Shown here piece after piece: positions 27,349 to 37,201 of a stretch of DNA of 64,000 nt (position 1 is its first letter; each line of letters opens with the position of its first letter). Made by a program: the position numbers and the translations under genes. The notes under the pieces are model-generated. The model had not been told where the DNA came from and did not search any database. It worked only from the letters and a program-made list of their open reading frames with translations. This DNA is from Gordonia sediminis (GTDB lineage Bacteria; Actinomycetota; Actinomycetes; Mycobacteriales; Mycobacteriaceae), in NCBI GenBank assembly GCA_004193205.1, contig RZUM01000002.1:62001-126000 (forward strand), in the 5' to 3' direction.

Positions 27349-28494
27349 ATGGACTTCACACTCACCCCGGAACAGCAGCTGCTCAGCGACGGCCTGACCA
27401 AGTTCCTGGATACGAAATACGACCTGAACGCCAGTCGCGACGCGGCCAAGGTCGGTGCCGGCTGGCAGCCCGAGATCTGGCGGTCCTTCGCCGAGGACCT
27501 CGGCGTCATCGGGGCCGTCCTGCCAGAGGCCGTGGGCGGCGCCGACGGCGGGCCCGAGGAACTGATGGTGGTGACCGAGGCCCTCGGTCGTGCACTGGTC
27601 ATCGAACCCTTCGTCGACACCGTCGTGCTGGGCGCGCGGCTGCTCGCGCGCACCGACGACAAGCGGGCGCTGGCCGTGGCCGAGGCGATCACCGAGGGCA
27701 CCGCGCTGACCGCCCTGGCCGCACTCGAGGACGGTTCGGGCGGCAACCTCAATCACGTCGCGACCCGGGCCGAGCGATCCGACGCCGGCTGGGTTCTCAA
27801 CGGCGCCAAGGCCGTCGTGACCACCGCTCCCCTCGCCGATCACCTCATCATCAGCGCCCGCACATCCGGAGATGTCGGCGACCGCGACGGGATCTCGCTG
27901 TTCTTGGTCGATCTCACCGAAGGTGCTCCCGACGGGCTGCAGATGCACGCGGTGCGCACCGTTGACGACCGGCGTGCAGCCGACATCGTCATCACCGACC
28001 TGCACCTCGACGCCGACACGCTGGTCGGCGCCGAGGGCGAGGCGCTGGAACAGCTCGAGCTCGCGTGGGACGAGGCGACCGCCGCCGTGGTCTCCGAGGC
28101 GGTCGGGGCGATGCGCAAGGTGTTCGACGACACCGTCGAGTACACCAAGCAGCGTCAGCAGTTCGGCCAGCCGATCGGCAGTTTCCAGGCGCTGCAGCAC
28201 CGTATGGTCGACATGTCGATGGAACTCGAACAGGCCGTCGCCGCACAGTATCTCGCGATCCTGACGCTGGAAGCCCCGCCGACGGAGCGGGCCGCCGCGG
28301 TGTCCGCCGCGAAGGCGACGATCAGCCGTGCCGCGCGGTTCATCGGACAGAACTCCGTGCAGCTGCACGGCGCGATGGGCATGACCGAGGAACTCGCGAT
28401 CGGTCACTACTTCCGGCGCCTGACCGTCATCGAGTACGAGTTCGGTTCGGCCGACGCGCATCTGGCACGATTCGCGAAGCTGAGCCAGGACTGA
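27349..28494 (+). CDS. Acyl-CoA dehydrogenase, subunit 2 of a pair
   Basis: A 381-residue homologue beginning MDFTLTPEQQLLSDGLTKF, with GAVLPEAVGGADG, LNGAKAVVTTAPLADHL, the helical QRQQFGQPIGSFQALQH and the C-terminal VQLHGAMGMTEELAIGHYFRRL. The N-terminus starts at ATG 27349, just after a short spacer from the first dehydrogenase, so co-expression is very likely. Divergence between the two fits an alpha2beta2-type enzyme in which one subunit carries catalysis and the other structure or FAD contacts. A strong hairpin follows about 90 bases after its stop. Confidence 0.92.
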   Translation: MDFTLTPEQQLLSDGLTKFLDTKYDLNASRDAAKVGAGWQPEIWRSFAEDLGVIGAVLPEAVGGADGGPEELMVVTEALGRALVIEPFVDTVVLGARLLARTDDKRALAVAEAITEGTALTALAALEDGSGGNLNHVATRAERSDAGWVLNGAKAVVTTAPLADHLIISARTSGDVGDRDGISLFLVDLTEGAPDGLQMHAVRTVDDRRAADIVITDLHLDADTLVGAEGEALEQLELAWDEATAAVVSEAVGAMRKVFDDTVEYTKQRQQFGQPIGSFQALQHRMVDMSMELEQAVAAQYLAILTLEAPPTERAAAVSAAKATISRAARFIGQNSVQLHGAMGMTEELAIGHYFRRLTVIEYEFGSADAHLARFAKLSQD

Positions 28495-28582
28495 CCGACC
28501 CACCCTTTGAGCCGACCGTCCCCGGAGAATCCGGGCTTTCGGATCGTCGCCTGTCTCAACGATGGGTGGCGGGCCGGCCCTC

Positions 28583-28616
28583 GTGGGCCCGCCGGATGTG
28601 ACTCCGGCGGGCCCAC
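28583..28616. terminator. Perfect GC-rich hairpin, terminator of the dehydrogenase operon
   Basis: A 14-base arm gtgggcccgccgga, a 6-base loop tgtgac, then the exact complement. It stands 89 bases after the second dehydrogenase and before a convergent gene, so it may stop both strands. No T-tract follows. Confidence 0.8.
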
Positions 28617-28766
28617 CGGGCCGCCACCTTTCTCACACTGTGGAGTTATCAAGGAACATGCGTCCCGGGAGTTCCGGGGTGGTCTGGTCGGGTCAACTGG
28701 TCGGGTCAGGCCGTGGCGCTGGTCGGCTTCTTCTCGGTCGGGGTCAGGCTCTGGGGCCGGCCCGCA

Positions 28767-28811
28767 GGTCAGTCCCGCGGGTCAGTCCCGCGGGTCAGTC
28801 CCGCGGGTCAG
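28767..28811. repeat. 13-bp tandem repeat touching the HNH gene stop
   Basis: Three exact copies of ggtcagtcccgcg plus a partial fourth whose tca is the stop codon of the adjacent HNH gene. The 313-bp gap 28495-28807 otherwise holds the hairpin above and further ggtcgggtca-like repeats, with no gene seen. Confidence 0.8.
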
Positions 28812-30052
28812 GCGGCGACGCCGTCGAGGCGCATGGTGCGGCGGTTGTAGGCCGGTATCGGGGTGCGGTTCGGGTCTTGCTCCACCGGTGGCAGCAGCCA
28901 GGGATGCCGGTCGGCGCCCATCACGATGTCCCACCCGGAGGCGTGGATCTGGGCGTGACACGAGGTGCACAGGAGACAGCCGTTGTCCAGATCGGTGGGA
29001 CCCCCGTCAGCCCAATGCCGCACATGATGGCACTGTGTATATCCTGCTGCCGCACCGCATTTGACGCAGCAGTGGTCGCGGATGATCAACGCCCTGCGTT
29101 GATGATGGGTGAACAACCGTTGCGGGTGCCCCATGTCCAACGGCACCTTCTCACCGTCGACGATGACCGCGCTCACGGTGCCATCACAGGACAGCGTTTT
29201 CGCCAGGGTCTGCGAGATCGGCCCCAACCACTGCAACGCCGCGGCATCCGGGGTGTCGGCGGGCACGGTCAGGTTCAGGTGTGTTTTCGGGACGGCCACC
29301 AGATCGGTGACCCCCGACGCGTTGGCGTGGGCGGCGGCATCCAGGATCATCTCCAACGCGTCCGCGCGACGCTGCCCGGCGCTGCGGGCATCCTCGGACC
29401 CGTCGGGTTCGGGACGTTTCCCGGACAGCGATTCGATCGCCGACACCAGTTTCTCCCCGATCACGATGTCGAGGTTCGCCTGCACCTCCAACCGGCCGTC
29501 GTCGGTGGGCGTGGTAGTCCACTCGTTGATGGTGCGGTCCTCACCGGCCGGGAGCCCACCGTGGTCGTCGGCGATCTGGTTGCCGAGGGTGCGGGCGGTG
29601 TCGAGCACCTCGCGTGGGGTGGCCCCGGCAAACGCTTGGGCGATCAGGGCCAGTTGGTGTTCGATGCGTGACACCGGTGTCAACGGTTCGGGCGCGCGCT
29701 TTTCGATATGGGCCATGCCGCGGACCAGGGCGTCGATGTGTTCTCCGGAGAAGACCCCATCGCCGCTGTAGGCAGCCACGCGTTCCAGAGTGGTCAACGC
29801 TGCCGCGATCCGCAGCCACCGATCCGCCACCGTGGGTGCGGCGCCCATCTCGATCAACAGGGCTCGGGTCTTGCCGCCGGTCTGCCGGGCCACCCCCAAC
29901 CGGTCCAGGGCACCGGCATGGACGGCGAGTTGGTGGTCGACCACATTGCGCAGACTCATCAGGATCTTGGTGGTGTCGTACACCTCGCGGCCGGTGGTGT
30001 CGGCGGTGATGGTCAGGTCTCGGAGGGTGGGGAGCAGGTTTTCGATCGGCAT
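28808..30052 (-). CDS. DUF222 / 13E12-type protein with HNH endonuclease domain
   Basis: A 414-residue protein of the 13E12 repeat family common in mycobacteria and Gordonia, often in several copies per genome. The N-terminal two thirds is the helical DUF222 domain (DRWLRIAAALTTLERVAAYSG, RRADALEMILDAAAHAN). The C-terminus carries an HNH/zinc nuclease fold: CVKCGAAAGYTQCHHVRHW then LLCTSCHAQIH. The biological role is unsettled; mobile-element or restriction-like functions have been proposed. The ATG at 30052 is preferred to one seven codons upstream. Its stop lies in a tandem repeat. Confidence 0.88.
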   Translation of the reverse strand: MPIENLLPTLRDLTITADTTGREVYDTTKILMSLRNVVDHQLAVHAGALDRLGVARQTGGKTRALLIEMGAAPTVADRWLRIAAALTTLERVAAYSGDGVFSGEHIDALVRGMAHIEKRAPEPLTPVSRIEHQLALIAQAFAGATPREVLDTARTLGNQIADDHGGLPAGEDRTINEWTTTPTDDGRLEVQANLDIVIGEKLVSAIESLSGKRPEPDGSEDARSAGQRRADALEMILDAAAHANASGVTDLVAVPKTHLNLTVPADTPDAAALQWLGPISQTLAKTLSCDGTVSAVIVDGEKVPLDMGHPQRLFTHHQRRALIIRDHCCVKCGAAAGYTQCHHVRHWADGGPTDLDNGCLLCTSCHAQIHASGWDIVMGADRHPWLLPPVEQDPNRTPIPAYNRRTMRLDGVAA

Positions 30053-30237
30053 GCCCCTATAGTAGTCGAACACCTGTGCGAAAAGTGGCGCTGTGGTGGG
30101 TTATCCACAGGCTAGGATGGAACCCGTAACACCTTGCCTGCCAGAGGATTTGGTTCGCAATGACTCAACCCTGAAGGAGCAGGCGTTTACATGCGGTCAG
30201 GATACTACGGAAGGTCCCGCGAATCGCTCGTGCTCGG

Positions 30238-30450
30238 GTGAGCGACGCCGCGTTCACCGCCGATGGTCACGGCCCGCTGGTGCCGGTCCAGGTCGAGGCG
30301 ACACGCGCGGCCCGGTCCCGATGCCCAGTCTGCAATCGCACATGCGGTGGCGAGGGCCCCGCTGACCGGACGCGGCGCTGGCGGCACCTCAACATCGACG
30401 GCACACACTGTTCGATATGGCTACCCTCACCCGAGCGAGCCTGCCCTGAC
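30238..30450 (+). pseudogene. Remnant of an ISL3-type transposase N-terminus
   Basis: A frame from GTG 30238 reads VPVQVEATRAARSRCPVCN, RTCGGEGPADRTRRWRHLNID and WLPSPERACPD. The CPVC...C pair followed by RRWRHL and a second Cys resembles the zinc-binding head of actinobacterial ISL3-family transposases. After CPD the similarity stops and the rest of a transposase is absent. Short match, so moderate confidence. Confidence 0.45.
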
Positions 30451-30653
30451 CTGTCACACCAATTACCAGGCCCATCAAAGGGCCAGGAGACATCTGCCCG
30501 TTCGAACGCATCGTCATTGTCGATTAACCTTCTGCGCCACAACATGTTTCAGAAATCCCCTTTTGAACCCAACCGCTCATCTCGTCGAGGGTGTACGACA
30601 GGCGCTCCGGAGTTCAATTATGTTGCGCTGCTGAACTTCCGGCCCTTCGTGAC

Positions 30654-30717
30654 GCTCGCAAGGTCGCTCCTCAGGGAACGGGCGAGCTCGCAAGCTCGCT
30701 CCTCAGAGAACGGGCGA
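30654..30717. repeat. Tandem pair of 32-bp REP-like units
   Basis: Two adjacent 32-bp units beginning gctcgcaag and ending gaacgggcga differ at two bases. Each contains gctcgcaagctcgc, which is nearly self-complementary. Similar short palindromic units between genes are common in Gordonia and Rhodococcus (from memory, not checked). Confidence 0.8.
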
Positions 30718-30761
30718 CACAGGGATCGGGCGGCTCACTTGCCCACCCGCTCCCAGACCGG

Positions 30762-31493
30762 TCAGGTCGCCGACGACGGCAGCGGGCGGCGGTGGCGCAG
30801 CATAAGGACACCGATGGCGATGATCGCGACGCCCCGGGGCGCCTCGTAGACGAATCCGGAAAGGCCCTGCACCGCCGGCAGGGGCAGCATGAACCCGACC
30901 ATGCCGACGACGGTGAGCACCCCGATCCACCGCGGGACCGCCCGACTGCGGATCAGGCTCGCCCCGAGGAGCCCCATGCCCACGAGCATGACCAGTCCGC
31001 CGCAGGTGTTGAGCATGCGGAACGCGGTGGTGCCGAGCATCGAATCGTCGCCGGCGATGATCCATGCCCTGCCGGGATCGTGCGCGAACGGGTAGGCCAC
31101 GAACAACTCGACGGTGAGATGTCCGGTCGCGGTCACCAGGTTGCCGACGAAATAGGTGACGACACCGAGGAATCCGACGACCCCGACGCGCGGCGCCAGC
31201 CATGCGTGCATCCCGGGTAGTCCAAGCAGCAGCAACGTGGTGCCGACGGCGAGCAGGATCTGTGCCCACGGGGCGCCCACACCCTGTAGGGCGTCAACCG
31301 AGTGCGCCTTGCCCGCGACGATGGGATGCAGTGTCCCACCGGCGATACAGGCGGCGCCTCCGGCGACGAGTGCTCCGCCGCTGAGCTTGCGAAGGGTCGG
31401 CCAACTCGGTGATCGGAACGGGCCCGGTGCCTCGGACGCCGTGTCGGACCCTTCGGGGTTGTTGGTCGTGTGGGAAAGAGTTGTGTGTGTCAT
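30762..31493 (-). CDS. Multi-pass membrane protein of unknown function
   Basis: A 243-residue protein with a polar N-terminal tail and about seven hydrophobic segments (ALVAGGAACIAGG, ILLAVGTTLLLLGL, VGVVGFLGVVTYFVGNL, GGLVMLVGMGLLGASLI, GVLTVVGMVGFML). No family is recognised. Its start is about 85 bases from the divergent start of a large SARP-type regulator, so the regulator may control it; that is inference from position only. Confidence 0.7.
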   Translation of the reverse strand: MTHTTLSHTTNNPEGSDTASEAPGPFRSPSWPTLRKLSGGALVAGGAACIAGGTLHPIVAGKAHSVDALQGVGAPWAQILLAVGTTLLLLGLPGMHAWLAPRVGVVGFLGVVTYFVGNLVTATGHLTVELFVAYPFAHDPGRAWIIAGDDSMLGTTAFRMLNTCGGLVMLVGMGLLGASLIRSRAVPRWIGVLTVVGMVGFMLPLPAVQGLSGFVYEAPRGVAIIAIGVLMLRHRRPLPSSAT

Positions 31494-31576
31494 GTCGTCG
31501 AGACTCGGCGACAGCGCTGGTGTTAGCCTTGTGCGACGCTGGTGCCGATCACGACACCGGCATAAGACCAGGTCAG

Positions 31577-34500
31577 GTGCAGGTGGGAGTACCCGATCCG
31601 CTCATCGGTGTCAGGGTTCTGGGCCCGTTGTCGGTGACCGCGGCCGACGGTTCCGCGATCGCGATGACCGCGCGCAAACACGCCGAACTGCTGGCGATCC
31701 TGACCGTCGAGCGCAGCGCCTGCTCCCCCGATCGGATCGCCGACCTGCTGTGGCGCCATCACCCGCCGCCATCGGCGGGCGGAACGCTGCAGGGATACGT
31801 CTCGCGACTGCGCAAGCAGCTGGCACCGACGGCCTCGGTGCGTATCGACACCGTGCCCGCAGGCTATGTTCTGCGTTGCGACGGTGCCGGAACCGATCTC
31901 GACCAACTCGACCGGCTCGGCCAGGAAGGTCTGCAGCTCATCCGGACCGACCCCGCCGCCGGCGCGGAAATCCTGTGCTCGGCGCTCGACCTGTGGCGTG
32001 GCGATCCGCTGACCGAGATCGCCGACATCGACCACTACGCACCGGAACTCGCGAGACTCGACGAGATGCGGTCCGAACTCACCGAGGCCGCCGCGGAGGC
32101 GCTGCGGATCGTCGGGGAACCGCGCCGCGCGGTGGCGATGCTGAACTCGCTGTGCCACCGGCATCCCTACCGAGAGGGGGCGGTACGGTCGCTGGCCCGG
32201 GCGCTGCGCGACGACGGGCGGGTGGCGGACGCGCTGGACGTGATCCGTCGGCTGCGACGCACGTTGAGCGAGGATCTCGGGCTGGACCCGGGCACCGAGA
32301 CCACCGCACTCGAGGGCGAGCTGCTCGATCCGGCGGCCACCGCGCCGCCGGCCCCGATCCCGGCACCGGTCGGGAGGTCGCTGCGGCTCGTCGGGCGGTC
32401 GGCGGAGCGGGCGGCACTCGACCGGGTCTGGACCGCCGGTGTCTCGCGGCCCGCCGGTGCGCTGCTCGTGGGCCCGTCCGGGATCGGGAAGACAGCTCTC
32501 GCCGAGGATCTTGTCGCGCGACGGTCGGCGGTCGCACGCCGGTTCGTCGGACGGCCGGGTGGCGGTGGCCCGCCGTTCGCCGGCGTCGAGGAACTCTTCG
32601 GCGACGTCCCCGGACCGAACGCGGCCGCGATCTGTCAGGCGGTGACCGCGATGCTGTGGACCGATGTCGCGGCGCACGGTCGCGCGGTGGTACTCCTCGA
32701 CGACCTGCAGTGGCTCGACATCGACTCCGCGCGGGTGCTCGCCCGGGTGCTGTCGGGGATGCCGCACACCCCGGTGACCGTGCTCGCCACCTGCCGCACC
32801 CCCGACGAGGAGTCGGTGGACATAGTGCGCGGCGCGCTCGACCGGCATGGCACGCTCGTCGCGATCACCGTGCGCGAGCTCTCCGACCGCGAGATCGGGG
32901 AGCTCATCGGACAACGACTCACCGACCTCGGCGTCGACAGCGCGGTCGACGAGACCGAACTCGCCCGCCGCTGCCTCGGCAACCCGGTGATCGCGACGCA
33001 GCTGTGCGATGCGGTCGCGTGGGGGTCGGATCCGCGCCTCGGCGAACCCGCCCACGGTGTGATCGGCGATCGACTCGACGAACTCCCCGATGCGGCACGC
33101 GAGTTCATGACGTTTCTCGCGGTGGCGGGCGGCCGCCTCCCCGCCGAGGTCGCCGCCGAACTCGGCGGACCCGCACATCAGCGGGTCGTCGAGACCGTGC
33201 GGCAGACCGGGCTCGTCCGCACCGCCGACGACGGCGCCTTCGTCGTGGCCCACGACTCCGTCCGCGAGGCGATCCTCGGCCGGTCCTCGCGGAGACAGCG
33301 GGTCGCTGCGCACCGCGCACTTGCCGTCGTGTTCGGCGTGGTTCGTCCGCATGATCTGGAGGCCGTCGCCGTGCATCGCGCGGAGTCCGCCGACGACGCC
33401 GATCGCGCTCAGGCCGCCACGTCATGTCTGGCCGCCGGCCGCGCAGCGCTGGCGTCCGACGCCGCCAACACCGCACTCGATCTCGCCAGGCGCGGCATCG
33501 CGCTGCACCCCGACGATGAACTCGCCGTGGCCCTGCATCGCATCGCCGGGACCGCAGCGACCCGGATCGGTGAGTTCGACGTCGCCGCAGAGTCTTTCGA
33601 CGTCGCGGCCACGATCAGCCGCCACCGGCGGGAGTGGCCGGCGCTGGCCGAGACCGCACTGCTGGCCGCACCCCGCGGCGTCGCCGGCTACTGGTCCGGC
33701 TTCGGTGTCGTCGAGTCGGTCGATCCGGCGTTGGTTCGGGAATCGTTGGCACACAGCGCCGAACTCGATCCGGAGTCCGTGGCACGCTTGCACGCCGGTG
33801 AGGCGGCGCGACTGACCCTGCTGGGCCTGCCCGGCGCCGAGGACCATCTCGGCGCGGCGCGACTCGCCGCAGGGAATCCGACGGCGGTCGACTACGAGGT
33901 GGCGCTCGCCGAGTTCCTCGTCCGCTGGGAACCGGGCCGGCTGTCGGACCGCAGCAAGATCGCCGGCGCCCTCGTGGAGATGACCGACGGCGATCCGGAT
34001 CGTCGCGCCACCGCACTGCACCTGCAGCGGGTGTGTGCGCTGGAGGCGGGCGATCTGCGGCTGACGCGGCGCCTGTCGACGGAATTCGTACGGCTCATCG
34101 GACGGCGCGCGGACGCCGACCTGACCACGATGCAGTTGTGGTGGCAGGTGATGCTCGCACTGCTGCGGGGCGACTACCCGGCGAGCCGTGCGCTGACCGA
34201 GCAGTTCGCGGACAGCGTCGGGGGCCTGTCGCAACGTGCCCGCCTCCTCGCCGAGGCATCGATCGCGACGAGCCGCTCGATCGAGGCATGGCATCACGGC
34301 GATCTCGTGTCGATGCTCCCCGCGTTCGACGAGCTGATCGATCAGGTCGACGACGATTTCACCCTGGTGATCGCCCTCGGGTCCGCCGAGGCCGGTGAGC
34401 ATGACCGGGCCCTCGAGCTCATCGCCGAACTCACCGCCGACGCCGACCGATGGACGGGATCACGCATCGTCGCGCGGGTGCCGTTGCTGACCGAGGCGCT

Positions 34501-34789
34501 CTACGCAATCTCCCGCAGCCCCGACCATCTCACCTCGGCCCGCGACCTGTGCGCGCGACTCGGCCGATTCGTCGCAGAGTGGTCGACCGGACTCATCGTC
34601 CAGTGGCCGGGTCTGGTCTGTATGGGACCCGCGGTGCTCTATCGCGGAACCGTCAAGGCGATTCTCGGCGAAACCGGCGCCCTCGACGATCTCGACGCGG
34701 CGATCTCACTGGCCCGCGACACCGGGGCCCGGCCCTATCAGGAACGGGCGCGTCGACGTCGCGACGAACTCGCCAGGGTCGCGCGCTGA
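31577..34789 (+). CDS. Large SARP/AfsR-type regulator with AAA ATPase domain
   Basis: A regulator of about 1070 residues. The N-terminus is a winged helix of the OmpR type (VRVLGPLSVTAADGSAIAM, TLQGYVSRLRKQL), followed by a BTAD helical domain (GLQLIRTDPAAGAEIL to GLDPGTETTALEGELL). Around residue 300 an ATPase begins: Walker A GPSGIGKTALAED and Walker B VVLLDDLQWLD. The remaining 450 residues are helical repeats of TPR or MalT type without a LuxR DNA-binding end. Such proteins activate secondary metabolism or transport genes after ligand sensing. No ATG is near; GTG 31577 or GTG 31583 is the likely start. Divergent from the membrane-protein gene. Confidence 0.85.
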   Translation: MQVGVPDPLIGVRVLGPLSVTAADGSAIAMTARKHAELLAILTVERSACSPDRIADLLWRHHPPPSAGGTLQGYVSRLRKQLAPTASVRIDTVPAGYVLRCDGAGTDLDQLDRLGQEGLQLIRTDPAAGAEILCSALDLWRGDPLTEIADIDHYAPELARLDEMRSELTEAAAEALRIVGEPRRAVAMLNSLCHRHPYREGAVRSLARALRDDGRVADALDVIRRLRRTLSEDLGLDPGTETTALEGELLDPAATAPPAPIPAPVGRSLRLVGRSAERAALDRVWTAGVSRPAGALLVGPSGIGKTALAEDLVARRSAVARRFVGRPGGGGPPFAGVEELFGDVPGPNAAAICQAVTAMLWTDVAAHGRAVVLLDDLQWLDIDSARVLARVLSGMPHTPVTVLATCRTPDEESVDIVRGALDRHGTLVAITVRELSDREIGELIGQRLTDLGVDSAVDETELARRCLGNPVIATQLCDAVAWGSDPRLGEPAHGVIGDRLDELPDAAREFMTFLAVAGGRLPAEVAAELGGPAHQRVVETVRQTGLVRTADDGAFVVAHDSVREAILGRSSRRQRVAAHRALAVVFGVVRPHDLEAVAVHRAESADDADRAQAATSCLAAGRAALASDAANTALDLARRGIALHPDDELAVALHRIAGTAATRIGEFDVAAESFDVAATISRHRREWPALAETALLAAPRGVAGYWSGFGVVESVDPALVRESLAHSAELDPESVARLHAGEAARLTLLGLPGAEDHLGAARLAAGNPTAVDYEVALAEFLVRWEPGRLSDRSKIAGALVEMTDGDPDRRATALHLQRVCALEAGDLRLTRRLSTEFVRLIGRRADADLTTMQLWWQVMLALLRGDYPASRALTEQFADSVGGLSQRARLLAEASIATSRSIEAWHHGDLVSMLPAFDELIDQVDDDFTLVIALGSAEAGEHDRALELIAELTADADRWTGSRIVARVPLLTEALYAISRSPDHLTSARDLCARLGRFVAEWSTGLIVQWPGLVCMGPAVLYRGTVKAILGETGALDDLDAAISLARDTGARPYQERARRRRDELARVAR

Positions 34790-34796
34790 GGTTGGT

Positions 34797-35600
34797 TCAG
34801 GAGTCCGTCCACACCGGTGCCCGCTTCTGCAAGAACGCGGTGATGCCCTCCTGCGCGTCGCAGGTCATCGCGTTGGTGGCCATGGTCTCGCCCATCAGCC
34901 GATACGCGTCGTCCTCGGTCTGCTCGATCTGTCGGTAGAAGGCCTCTTTGCCGATGGCCACCGTCGAAGCGCTCGAGGAGGCGATCCGCAGCGCGAGCTC
35001 CCGCACCGCCGTGGGCAACTCGTCGTCGTCGACGACGTCGTTGACCAGGCCCCAGTCGGCGGCCGTGGCCGCATCGATGACGTCGCCGGTGAGCAGCATC
35101 TTCATCGCGCGCTTGCGGCCGATCGCCCGGGTGAGGGCGACCATCGGCGTGGAGCAGAACAGGCCGATCTTCACGCCCGGGGTGCTGAACCGGGCCGACG
35201 CCCCGGCCACGGCCAGATCGCAGGTGGCGACGAGCTGGCATCCCGCGGCGAACGCCATCCCGGCGACCTCGGCGATCACCGGCTGCCGCACGCCGTGGAC
35301 CGCGGCCATCATCTCGGTGCACGCGGCGAACACGGCGCGCTCGTCGTCGAGGGTCCGGTCGACGAGTTCGGTCAGGTCATGGCCGGCGGAGAAGGCCGGG
35401 CCGAGTGCGCGGATGATCACCACCCGCACGTCGCGGTCGTCGGCCAGACGCCGCAACGCCGCGGTGATCGTCCGCATCGTCTGCGTGGACAGCGGGTTGC
35501 GCCGCGCCGGGGCGGCGAGCGTGATGACACCGAGCGGGGCGTCGACCTCGACCTCGACAGCGGTCGAGACGGTGGACGGAGCATCGGGACGGTCGGACAT
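34797..35600 (-). CDS. Enoyl-CoA hydratase-like protein, ECHDC3 type, catalytic Glu missing
   Basis: A 267-residue crotonase-fold protein. CoA and oxyanion-hole elements are present (RRNPLSTQTM, PAFSAGHDL, AGMAFAAGCQLVATCDLAV), but the two Glu residues of hydratases are replaced: GCQ stands where GCE is expected, and STPGVKIGLFCSTP replaces the usual PE-containing stretch. This matches the ECHDC3 subgroup, whose activity is not established. The ATG is preceded by GGAG. The C-terminus GITAFLQKRAPVW is family-typical. It converges with the SARP gene, only seven bases apart. Confidence 0.88.
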   Translation of the reverse strand: MSDRPDAPSTVSTAVEVEVDAPLGVITLAAPARRNPLSTQTMRTITAALRRLADDRDVRVVIIRALGPAFSAGHDLTELVDRTLDDERAVFAACTEMMAAVHGVRQPVIAEVAGMAFAAGCQLVATCDLAVAGASARFSTPGVKIGLFCSTPMVALTRAIGRKRAMKMLLTGDVIDAATAADWGLVNDVVDDDELPTAVRELALRIASSSASTVAIGKEAFYRQIEQTEDDAYRLMGETMATNAMTCDAQEGITAFLQKRAPVWTDS

Positions 35601-35717
35601 CGAGGTCTCCTCACAGGTGCGGATCTGTGTCGCCGGCGGCGGCCTCCCCCGCTGTCGTTCTTACACGGCACCTTCACTACTCTCATCACGGGATCGCCCG
35701 ACCTCGAGGAGTGGCGC

Positions 35718-36560
35718 ATGGACAAGACAGCGATCGTGACCGGCGGTGCCGGCGGGATGGGTCTGGCGACCGCCCGAATCCTCGGCGCTGATCACCATGT
35801 CGTGCTCACCGATGTCCGGCGCGACCGCCTCGACGCCGCGGTCGCCGAACTCACTTCCTCAGGGGTCAGCGCGCAGGCGGAGCTGTGCGACATCACCGAC
35901 CGGGCGGCCGTCGACACACTGTTCGCCACCGCGGCGGCCACCGGTCAGGTACGTGCCGTGGTGCACTCGGCCGGGGTGAGCCCGCAGATGGGCTCGGCGG
36001 AGACGATCATCAAGATCAATGCGGTCGGCACCGCCAACGTGACCGAGGCGGCGCTCACGATGGCGCACGATGGTTCCGCAGTGGTGAACGTGGCGTCGAT
36101 CGCGGGTCACATGCTGCCCGGGTTCCTGGCACCCAAGCGCACCTACCGGCTCGCCGCGACCGATGTCGACAAGTTCACCCGCAAACTCGTGGCCACCGCC
36201 TCGCGGGGGCCGGAGAAGATGCGGCCGGGATCGGCCTACGCCCTGAGCAAGAACTTCGTCATCTGGTACTCCCGGTCCCGGGCGGCGGCATTCGGGGCCC
36301 GCGGCGCCCGCATCCTCTCGGTGTCGCCGGGCACCTTCGACACCGAGATGGGACGGCTCGAGGAGAAGAGCGGCTCCGGCAGACTCCTCGACTACGCGGC
36401 CCTCAAACGCTTCGGCCGACCCGAGGAGATCGCGGAACTGCTCGCCTTCTGCGCGAGTGACAAACCGGGCTATCTCACCGGCACCGACATCCTCTGCGAC
36501 GGCGGCACCAAGGCCGGCCTGGGCCTCAAGGACATGATCTCGATGGCCCGCCACTCCTAG
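35718..36560 (+). CDS. Short-chain dehydrogenase/reductase
   Basis: A 280-residue classical SDR with the NAD(P) motif TGGAGGMG near the N-terminus, DVRR at the end of the second strand (Asp suggests NAD preference), HSAGVSPQMG, catalytic Ser in NVASIAGH, and YALSKN as the YxxxK pair. The C-terminus GTDILCDGGTKAG is family-typical. An insertion of some 25-30 residues between the Ser and Tyr (LAPKRTYRLAATDVDKFTRKL) is longer than usual and may shape the substrate pocket. The substrate is unknown. It is divergent from the ECHDC3-like gene. Confidence 0.9.
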   Translation: MDKTAIVTGGAGGMGLATARILGADHHVVLTDVRRDRLDAAVAELTSSGVSAQAELCDITDRAAVDTLFATAAATGQVRAVVHSAGVSPQMGSAETIIKINAVGTANVTEAALTMAHDGSAVVNVASIAGHMLPGFLAPKRTYRLAATDVDKFTRKLVATASRGPEKMRPGSAYALSKNFVIWYSRSRAAAFGARGARILSVSPGTFDTEMGRLEEKSGSGRLLDYAALKRFGRPEEIAELLAFCASDKPGYLTGTDILCDGGTKAGLGLKDMISMARHS

Positions 36561-36593
36561 GCACGCCCTGGTAGTGATTTCACCCTTTCCGTC

Positions 36594-36609
36594 CGTGACC
36601 CACATCACA
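36594..36609. promoter_or_regulatory. Crp/GlxR-type binding site upstream of rpf
   Basis: CGTGACCCACATCACA matches the actinobacterial Crp consensus TGTGA-N6-TCACA at nine of ten positions, the first base being C. It is 238 bases before the rpf start. In Mycobacterium tuberculosis Crp (Rv3676) controls rpfA, and GlxR controls rpf genes in Corynebacterium, so the site is biologically coherent. Confidence 0.65.
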
Positions 36610-36624
36610 AATTTGGTGTGTCGT

Positions 36625-37161
<537 letters not shown>

Positions 37162-37201
37162 TCGACCGCGGCACCTGCACGCGTGAGCCGGGACGTATCT
37201 G

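Larger units (their letters stand above)
30074..30761. other. Gene-poor stretch of about 0.7 kb
   Basis: Between the HNH gene and a membrane-protein gene no complete gene is seen. It holds the transposase remnant, an AT-richer patch (about 30500-30620) and a tandem REP-like repeat. Base composition and debris suggest an old insertion site. Confidence 0.6.
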
